From assembly GCA_964487415.1 (NCBI GenBank), contig CAZAPQ010000017.1:3173-67172 (forward strand): a stretch of 64,000 nt of DNA, written 5' to 3'. This stretch comes from DRVV01 sp964487415. Its GTDB lineage: Archaea > Thermoproteota > Bathyarchaeia > Bathyarchaeales > Bathycorpusculaceae. Position numbers and translations under genes: made by a program. Positions 59,082-64,000 of this stretch are shown here, piece by piece (position 1 is the first letter of the stretch; each line of letters begins with the position of its first letter). The notes under the pieces were generated by a model, which did no database searches, was not told the DNA's origin, and worked only from the letters and a program-made list of their open reading frames with translations.

Positions 59082-59384
59082 TTAAGCCTTCACATCCTCT
59101 TCTAAATCGTGTTCTGAGTATTGTATCAGAACGCCTTTCTCAACTAAAATCTTGTAGAAGCCCCACAATGATACTCCAGCTAGTTGAGCTGCCTTCCAGC
59201 CAGTGATTTGCCCTTTTCGATAAAGCTCAACAGCGTGATTTATATTCTTTTCTTTAACACCGTTTTCCAGAATCTCGCGTATTAAAGCCGATCTGTTTTT
59301 TCCTTCTCTATCCGCTAATTCGCGGAGTTTCTTTATGGTCTCGCGAGGTAATCTTAGGCTGATCGTCTCAGACAAGAAAATCAC
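59082..59384 (-). CDS. RHH-UPF0175 antitoxin
   Basis: This 100-aa protein has an N-terminal ribbon-helix-helix domain (ISLRLPRETIKKLRELADRE, residues 8-27, then a second helix SALIREILENGV). A UPF0175-type C-terminal part follows (AVELYRKGQITGWKAAQLAG). UPF0175 proteins commonly pair with DUF3368 toxins. It is transcribed first, from a promoter overlapping a perfect inverted repeat, consistent with autorepression. Confidence 0.82.
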   Translation of the reverse strand: MIFLSETISLRLPRETIKKLRELADREGKNRSALIREILENGVKEKNINHAVELYRKGQITGWKAAQLAGVSLWGFYKILVEKGVLIQYSEHDLEEDVKA

Positions 59385-59386
59385 CG

Positions 59387-59412
59387 TAATACAATATATA
59401 TTAATTGTATTA
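59387..59412. promoter_or_regulatory. inverted-repeat operator of the toxin-antitoxin pair
   Basis: TAATACAAT (59387-59395) and ATTGTATTA (59404-59412) form a perfect 9-base inverted repeat with an 8-base spacer, adjacent to the antitoxin start codon. The AT-rich spacer and flank also contain TATA-like sequence for the minus strand. RHH antitoxins bind such dyads. Confidence 0.65.
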
Positions 59413-59540
59413 TATAAACTATGCTGAACTCATGTGCTTTTCTTACGAAGGAATACGGTACTTGCAACTGTTCATCTTTAAGTTGTTGAATACCCTTCCT
59501 CAAGGGAACCGACTCGAACGAATCTTAAATGGTATAACGA

Positions 59541-59695
59541 CGCCGGGGAGGGGATTTGAACCCCTGCGGGCCGGAGGCCCACTGGCTATCTTGTCTCTCA
59601 GCCCCATCCTAGATTGCTAGCCATGATCTCGACTCTGGTCCTCACACGTTGGATTGTGAGGAAGGCCAGCGCATTAACCACTCTGCCACCCCGGC
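59541..59695 (-). tRNA. tRNA-Ser with intron (anticodon probably UGA)
   Basis: On the minus strand GCCGGGG (59695-59689) pairs with CCCCGGC (59548-59542), and the discriminator is G, as in serine tRNAs. The D-stem GCA/TGC, a long variable arm GGGCC/GGCCC and the T-arm AGGGG-TTCAAAT-CCCCT are all clear. The anticodon stem CTGGC/GCCAG is separated by far more than seven bases, so an intron of about 71 bases lies in the anticodon loop, roughly 59591-59661, opening with the 7-bp hairpin CCTCACA/TGTGAGG. Splicing after CTT would give the loop CTTGATA, anticodon UGA, but the exact cut is uncertain. No CCA is encoded. Confidence 0.85.
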
Positions 59696-59813
59696 TATTC
59701 AAGGAAACTACTTCATATCCTAAAAAGGATTTCCACTTTCCCAAAGGGAAGTGCTAAAACCGCTTCTTAAAACCCCACAGTCTCTTTAATTGCCGACCAT
59801 GCAGAATCCCAAG

Positions 59814-60791
59814 TTAGTATAGCCTCACTAAATCTGCGATATCCACACTATGCTCGTATATCTGCATCAAAGCAGACATCGCTGCGAGAAGATATGGAAC
59901 TATATCTGGACTCTGCACTCGAGCATTAGTCTCTATGGTTTCGTAAACCTTAGCTATTTTTCCACGCATATCACTCACGCTAACAGCCAAGGCGACATCG
60001 CCAGCCAAGAATGCCCTTACAGCATTCTCATGAGCCTCAAAGCAAAGTTTATGAAATTCAAGAAGGGCCACCTTCAAGGAATCAGCCAACTTTACCCCCC
60101 TTAAATTTTCAACCTTATATGCAGCGCGCACACATTCATCACCAATATTCTCCACAAGGCTGGCCGCCAAACGGAAGTCTAAACACTCAATAGGCTTAAC
60201 TCCAAGCCTTTCGCTTAAGCTGGGATTCTGAATAATCGTCCTTAAAATGCGTATTAGAAGGAAATATAGCCTATTAACTTCCTCATCACGGGCAATAACG
60301 CTTTTCGCCAAAGTGACATCTCCATTAACTATTGCATTAACAACATCACGGTGCATACCGGCAGCAAGAGCATAGGCCCTCCGAAGGATTTTGTCAGGAG
60401 GAAAACTGGAGGGCTCTAGTAAGCACTGCAAAACTATCTTTGAATAATCCTCCTCAATAATTTCAAGGCCAACCAATCGACTGGCCGTCCTTTTGACATC
60501 TTCCCGAACCTCTAAACCAATGCCATCTTTCCCCTCAACCCTTATAATATCAAAGCCCAAAAGATACTTCCCAGTAATTTCACGACTTAAATAGGGCCCA
60601 GGCTTCAGAACGGCAACACGTGGAGAAGGTGTGCTCCCATATTCGGTGTCGACAAGAAGTTTACCATCACTAGTCTCGCTTAGAACAACTGTTGACCCCT
60701 TCTTTAAACCATGGCGTTCAGCCCAATCTTTAGGAAGGCACACGAAAAAAGTGCCGCTTGGAGTTTCTTGGACTTTACGAATTTCGCCCAA
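59814..60791 (-). CDS. AbrB-PhoU phosphate-signalling type regulator
   Basis: The N-terminus (1-45) is an AbrB/SpoVT-like swapped-hairpin domain (RKVQETPSGTFFVCLPKDWA, then GLKKGSTVVLSE). Two PhoU-like helical repeats follow (about 130-215 and 225-320, each with a D/E-rich helix such as VENIGDECVRAAYKV and IYEHSVDIADLV). Archaeal proteins of this type are thought to regulate phosphate uptake, with metal-phosphate sensing by PhoU. The frame extends upstream to 60944, but the shared TATA at 60847-60857 makes TTG 60791 after GGGTGG the likely start (325 aa). Confidence 0.8.
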   Translation of the reverse strand: MGEIRKVQETPSGTFFVCLPKDWAERHGLKKGSTVVLSETSDGKLLVDTEYGSTPSPRVAVLKPGPYLSREITGKYLLGFDIIRVEGKDGIGLEVREDVKRTASRLVGLEIIEEDYSKIVLQCLLEPSSFPPDKILRRAYALAAGMHRDVVNAIVNGDVTLAKSVIARDEEVNRLYFLLIRILRTIIQNPSLSERLGVKPIECLDFRLAASLVENIGDECVRAAYKVENLRGVKLADSLKVALLEFHKLCFEAHENAVRAFLAGDVALAVSVSDMRGKIAKVYETIETNARVQSPDIVPYLLAAMSALMQIYEHSVDIADLVRLY

Positions 60792-60846
60792 GCTTGTGCG
60801 CCACCCAATACTTAAGCAGATATTAACAGATTTAAACAAAAGATCA

Positions 60847-60857
60847 AAATATATAAA
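60847..60857. promoter_or_regulatory. bidirectional TATA between the PhoU and DUF429 genes
   Basis: AAATATATAAA-type sequence fits a TATA box on both strands. On the plus strand it puts RNA start at about 60878, which is the GTG of the DUF429 gene (leaderless). On the minus strand it puts the start near 60826. Confidence 0.5.
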
Positions 60858-60877
60858 CTTAAACTTAGGTGTTAGTA

Positions 60878-61465
60878 GTGAACAGCGATTATATATTGGG
60901 CATAGATCTGGCTGGAAAAGAAAAGAATCCAACTGGAATAGCATTATGGCTTGGTAAAAGGGTTGAAACTTCCATAATATACACAGACAAAGAAATTATG
61001 CAACTAATAACGGAAAATAAGCCAAAAAATGTTGCAATCGATGCGCCTCTTAAACTTCCTAAAAGAGGCTTGTTTAGAAAAGCTGACAAGGAAATGGTGA
61101 AAAGGGGATTTAGAGTTTTTCCACCAGGCTTGCCCAGCATGAGAACCCTTACGCTGAGGGCAATCAAACTAAATAAGTTAATAGCCAAAGAAGGAATAAA
61201 AACAATGGAGGTGCATCCAACTTCAACACGCAAGGCTTTAAGCATGCCGGTGAAAAATTGGGTTGAAATTCAGAAAGTCCTTAACGCCATAGGTATAGAG
61301 GGAAGCCCAAAAACTCGCACTTTAACATCACATGAAATCGACGCTATAACCGCTGCCCTAACAGCCTATCTTCATGAACGCAATTTAACAGAAGCCCTAG
61401 GTGATGATGAGGAAGGATATATTATAATCCCAAAAAGGCAGGACTGGAGGAACATTATACTGTGA
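60878..61465 (+). CDS. DUF429 family protein (RNase H-like fold)
   Basis: This 195-aa protein begins GIDLAGKEKNPTGIAL, the acidic first strand of the DUF429/RNase H-like fold. AIDAPLKLP and the C-terminal HEIDAITAALTAY complete the expected carboxylates. The family is predicted to be nucleases, with biochemical role not established to my knowledge. GTG 60878 is at the predicted RNA start; GTG 60869 is the alternative. It overlaps the PolD small-subunit gene by four bases, suggesting a link with DNA metabolism. Confidence 0.8.
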   Translation: MNSDYILGIDLAGKEKNPTGIALWLGKRVETSIIYTDKEIMQLITENKPKNVAIDAPLKLPKRGLFRKADKEMVKRGFRVFPPGLPSMRTLTLRAIKLNKLIAKEGIKTMEVHPTSTRKALSMPVKNWVEIQKVLNAIGIEGSPKTRTLTSHEIDAITAALTAYLHERNLTEALGDDEEGYIIIPKRQDWRNIIL

Positions 61466-63009
61466 ATATCGCAGAGAAACTTCAAAAAGCCGTTGAGCTC
61501 ACGATCTCAGCAGGATTCCAGCTAGACAGGGACGCATTCGAATTTTTAAACTTAGCAGCTTCAACAGTAGATCCTGTTGAGATAGTAAGCAGGACGCTTG
61601 AAAAAATAGGGAAGATGAAAGATAAACCACTGTTCATCGAAAGGCATCTCTTAGAGGAAACGGTGGAAACCCATCACAGAAGCCAAGAAACCTTTACCAT
61701 GTTAGAAATCAAACAACAGCAAGAATTTCCAATTTTAGAGGGAAAGAAAATCTTTCGTCCATACGCAAAAGAAATTGAAGCAGAGATTAATATAATAGAA
61801 GACCCAGGCAGCAAATCATGCACGGATGGAACGATTGAAGATTACCTTGAATACTTCAGAGATAGATTCAGGAAAATGGAAAAACTTCTTAGGCAAAGGA
61901 TCGACGTCAGAGACGCTGTCTCAATCCTTGACGTATTAAAGGCAGCGCCAAACACCAAGCATAAGATAATTTGCATGGTAACAGAAAAAAGGGAAGCAAA
62001 GCAAAGAATACTACTTACCGTTGAGGATCTCCAAGTCAGCGCCACGGTACTTATACCACAAAATGCGCCTCATGAACTCTTAACCAAAGCAAGCAAAATT
62101 TTGCCGGATCAGGTGATATGCATCATTGTATTAAAAACAAGGGGTAATCTGCTTATTGCTGAAGACATAATTTTCCCCGACGTAGCCAAAAAAACTCAAA
62201 ATAGGGCGGCAATCCCAGTCTATGCAGCACTAACCTCTGACATGCATGTAGGCAGTACAATGTTTCAAAAAGAAGCCTTCAACAGGTTTATCCTATGGCT
62301 TAATGGCAAATATGGAAATGAAAAAATGCGTGAGATTGCCGGTCATGTGAAATACGTTTTGATCGCAGGAGACATTATCGATGGAATTGGAGTTTATCCA
62401 AATCAAATTAAAGAATTATCGATAAGGGATGTCTACGCACAGTACAGACTTGCTGCAAAGCTCATTGAACAAATTCCAGACTATATAGAAGTAATAATTA
62501 TACCTGGGAATCATGACACACCGAGAAAAGCCCTACCTCAACCTCCACTATCTGGGGAGTATCTCGAGCGGCTACAAGAGTCAAGAAAGGTTTACTCTTT
62601 AGGAAACCCAAGTTTGTTTAGCCTACATAAAGTTGAGGTATTAATGTATCATGGGCGCAGCCTTGATGACGTTATCTCAACGGTTCCGGGGATGGAATAC
62701 GATCATCCAGAAAAAGCCATGTCGCTTCTCCTACAATACCGCCACTTGGCGCCGGTTTATGGGGCTAAGACACCGATATCACCTGAACGCAGAGACTTTT
62801 TAGTCGTAGAGCGCCTACCTGACATATTTCACTCAGGTCACATTCACACTTTAGGACACACAAACTACAGAGGAATTCTTATAATCAATTCTGGCTGCTG
62901 GCAAGCGCAAACAGATTATATGAGAAGGCTAGGAATTACACCAATGCCGAACCTTGTCCCAATTGTAAACCTGCAAACCTTTGATGTTGAAGTTCTATCC
63001 TTTAATTAG
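61462..63009 (+). CDS. polB: DNA polymerase II (PolD) small subunit, DP1
   Basis: DP1 (515 aa) is the proofreading 3'-5' exonuclease subunit of archaeal DNA polymerase D. The N-terminal half contains an OB-fold region. The C-terminal calcineurin-like phosphoesterase shows all metal motifs: SDMHVGS, AGDIIDG, IPGNHD and HSGHIHTLGH. It starts with GTG inside the DUF429 stop. The large subunit DP2 is not in the window. PolD marks the organism as non-Sulfolobus-like archaeon. Confidence 0.96.
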   Translation: MNIAEKLQKAVELTISAGFQLDRDAFEFLNLAASTVDPVEIVSRTLEKIGKMKDKPLFIERHLLEETVETHHRSQETFTMLEIKQQQEFPILEGKKIFRPYAKEIEAEINIIEDPGSKSCTDGTIEDYLEYFRDRFRKMEKLLRQRIDVRDAVSILDVLKAAPNTKHKIICMVTEKREAKQRILLTVEDLQVSATVLIPQNAPHELLTKASKILPDQVICIIVLKTRGNLLIAEDIIFPDVAKKTQNRAAIPVYAALTSDMHVGSTMFQKEAFNRFILWLNGKYGNEKMREIAGHVKYVLIAGDIIDGIGVYPNQIKELSIRDVYAQYRLAAKLIEQIPDYIEVIIIPGNHDTPRKALPQPPLSGEYLERLQESRKVYSLGNPSLFSLHKVEVLMYHGRSLDDVISTVPGMEYDHPEKAMSLLLQYRHLAPVYGAKTPISPERRDFLVVERLPDIFHSGHIHTLGHTNYRGILIINSGCWQAQTDYMRRLGITPMPNLVPIVNLQTFDVEVLSFN

Positions 63010-63560
63010 GATACTCCTCTGGCAATTAAGCGTGCAACCCTTAAAGGTTCAGGAATTCTGAGGATGGAAAAAGCCTTTAAAAGGCCCTCAGACCATTCAA
63101 TATCTTTTCCTATGCTTTCAATATACAGTGGTGGCGCATTATCCACAACGTTCACCTCAATAATTGGTCCAAGTTTCTCAAAAGTTTGCCATCGAACCCT
63201 CCAGTCCTTAAAATGCCGCTTAAGGGCTCTTTTAACAGACATATTATTTGGTTTTACTCTAGAAACAACCACCACTGGCTTACAAAATGTCTTAAAAAGA
63301 CAGAAGGGGTCAATAATGTTAAATCCTGCAAATGAAACTCCAGCAAGCATGATCACATCAAATGTCCACTCGGTTAAGGCTTTAACAACCTTTTGCGTTG
63401 CGTCTAAACCATCAACTTTTACCTCTACAAATTTTAAGTCAGCAATTTTTAAGCCATCAAAGAGCACTAACGCCAAGAGCGTGTTCTTTGAAATGTCCCT
63501 CTCAAAGCTACCATCCTCGATTCCTATTACGCGAAGCTTCCGCAAGGCATTTAGGCTCAT
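63006..63560 (-). CDS. DUF99 family protein
   Basis: This 184-aa DUF99 protein is also of endonuclease V-like fold. KLRVIGIEDGSFER at the N-terminus and VIMLAGVSFAGFNIID are family signatures. The role is unknown to me. I chose ATG 63560; longer versions would run deep into the orc1/cdc6 end. It still overlaps that gene by 53 bases and converges with DP1 by four bases. Confidence 0.8.
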   Translation of the reverse strand: MSLNALRKLRVIGIEDGSFERDISKNTLLALVLFDGLKIADLKFVEVKVDGLDATQKVVKALTEWTFDVIMLAGVSFAGFNIIDPFCLFKTFCKPVVVVSRVKPNNMSVKRALKRHFKDWRVRWQTFEKLGPIIEVNVVDNAPPLYIESIGKDIEWSEGLLKAFSILRIPEPLRVARLIARGVS

Positions 63561-64000
63561 AATCAACCAAACGTCCAAGCCTAGCATCATTAGCGAAGGC
63601 CTCTTTAATAAGGGTGCGCGTAACCTCCAATCTAATTTTCTTTGTCCTCCCATAGCGCCCCATATTAACAATTTGTGCATTTAAAATCCCTAACACGTCA
63701 AGCTCGTTTATGAGGGTGCTTACACGCCGCTGGGTTAATGGAGCTATTGACAACTCTCTACATAATTCGCTATAAACCTCAAAAATGTCGCCTGTAATAG
63801 CCTTATAACCATTTGCCTTAGAAAGCTGAAAAACGCTTAAAACAACAAGCTTTGAATGAAGTGTTAAATTTGCCAAAGCTTCAAGAACCCGATTATGTTC
63901 AATAATCTTCTCAGCCTCCCTAATGTCATCCTCAGTAATGACACTTGAACCCTTGCGCTCTGCAACTTCTCCAGCAACTCTAAGCAGGTCCAAGGCTCTG
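63508..64000 (-). CDS. cdc6: Orc1/Cdc6 replication initiator, C-terminal part (cut by window end)
   Basis: The frame is open to the window edge. The visible part starts RALDLLRVAGEVAERKGSS, the end of the AAA+ lid, followed by the winged-helix domain (LTLHSKLVVLSVFQLSKANG; PLTQRRVSTLINELDVLGILNA). Orc1/Cdc6 recognises origins and recruits the MCM helicase. Its N-terminal Walker motifs lie beyond 64000. Archaeal origins often lie next to cdc6, so one may lie outside the window. It is grouped with DP1, as in several other archaea. Confidence 0.9.
   Translation of the reverse strand, partial: RALDLLRVAGEVAERKGSSVITEDDIREAEKIIEHNRVLEALANLTLHSKLVVLSVFQLSKANGYKAITGDIFEVYSELCRELSIAPLTQRRVSTLINELDVLGILNAQIVNMGRYGRTKKIRLEVTRTLIKEAFANDARLGRLVDYEPKCLAEASRNRNRGW

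Larger units (their letters stand above)
58491..59557. mobile_element. small tRNA-Ser-linked genomic island carrying a toxin-antitoxin pair
   Basis: The 17-base sequence at 58491-58507 is an exact copy of 59541-59557, the 3' end of the tRNA-Ser gene, in the same orientation. This is the usual trace of integration into a tRNA 3' end, with the intact tRNA at one side and the fragment at the other. About 1.05 kb lies between, holding only the PIN toxin and RHH antitoxin. No integrase is present, so the element is a remnant or was moved in trans. Confidence 0.65.

Noticed and set aside
63561..63680. Longer DUF99 protein starting at 63680
   Set aside because: The added 40 residues lie in the coding end of orc1/cdc6 on the same strand. 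The family N-terminus KLRVIGIEDGSFE begins just after ATG 63560.
1..64000. CRISPR arrays, insertion sequences, integrases, rRNA genes
   Set aside because: I saw no spaced direct repeats, transposase or recombinase motifs or rRNA sequence. The only mobile trace is the 17-base tRNA copy.

Overview
The window is archaeal. It encodes a PolD small subunit, an Orc1/Cdc6 C-terminus, a GHMP-type shikimate kinase, dehydroquinate synthase II, the DUF39 homocysteine system, LysW-type carrier biosynthesis and DUF99/DUF429 proteins. Promoters show TATA boxes about 25 bp before inferred starts, and many genes start with TTG behind strong Shine-Dalgarno (SD) sequences. PolD argues against Sulfolobales-like Crenarchaeota. 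A Bathyarchaeia-like or other deep TACK lineage is my best guess, not a proven one.

From 1 to about 57.5 kb the window is almost one continuous amino-acid biosynthesis superregion. The order is: DAP-lysine genes (dapB end, aspartate kinase 1, lysA, dapF, dapL; 1-4724); an aromatic operon (aspartate kinase 2, asd, aroB', aroD, aroE, aroK, aroA, aroC, chorismate mutase, aminotransferase, tyrA; 4954-15457); a minus-strand branched-chain operon ending in pheA (ilvB-ilvN-ilvC-leuC-leuD-leuB-leuA-pheA; 23843 down to 15447); a divergent cimA-like/ilvD pair; a histidine operon (hisG-D-C-B-H-A-F-I; 27612-34076); a homocysteine module (XRE-CBS regulator, DUF39-CBS, NIL-ferredoxin, UPF0280); a minus-strand argG-argH-carA-carB-thrB-thrC-hom-aspartate kinase 3 run; an ACT-domain regulator; a minus-strand LysW-carrier arginine/lysine operon (lysW-X-Y-Z-J-K); and a second LeuC/LeuD-like pair. 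No stretch longer than about 260 bases lacks a gene or a described leader.

After 57.5 kb the content changes. There are two small membrane-associated proteins, a roughly 1-kb island bounded by a 17-bp copy of a tRNA-Ser 3' end and carrying a UPF0175/DUF3368 toxin-antitoxin pair, the intron-containing tRNA-Ser gene, an AbrB-PhoU protein, a DUF429 protein, DP1 of DNA polymerase D, a DUF99 protein and the orc1/cdc6 end.

The most striking signal lies just upstream of the aromatic operon. A 26-codon ORF (4822-4902) ends in three Phe codons, Lys, Arg, four Tyr codons and a stop. It is followed three bases later by an 11-bp hairpin and five Ts, which is the anatomy of a ribosome-mediated transcription attenuator. 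It stands before an aspartate kinase-Asd pair that appears dedicated to the archaeal aromatic route, where aspartate semialdehyde is a precursor of dehydroquinate. Other regulatory candidates are a branched RNA fold before hisG, a structured ilvB leader, and an identical promoter/operator layout before argG and lysW next to a gene for an ACT-domain regulator. hisH and argG have good SD sequences but apparently no canonical start codon (TTT and ATA at SD+7).
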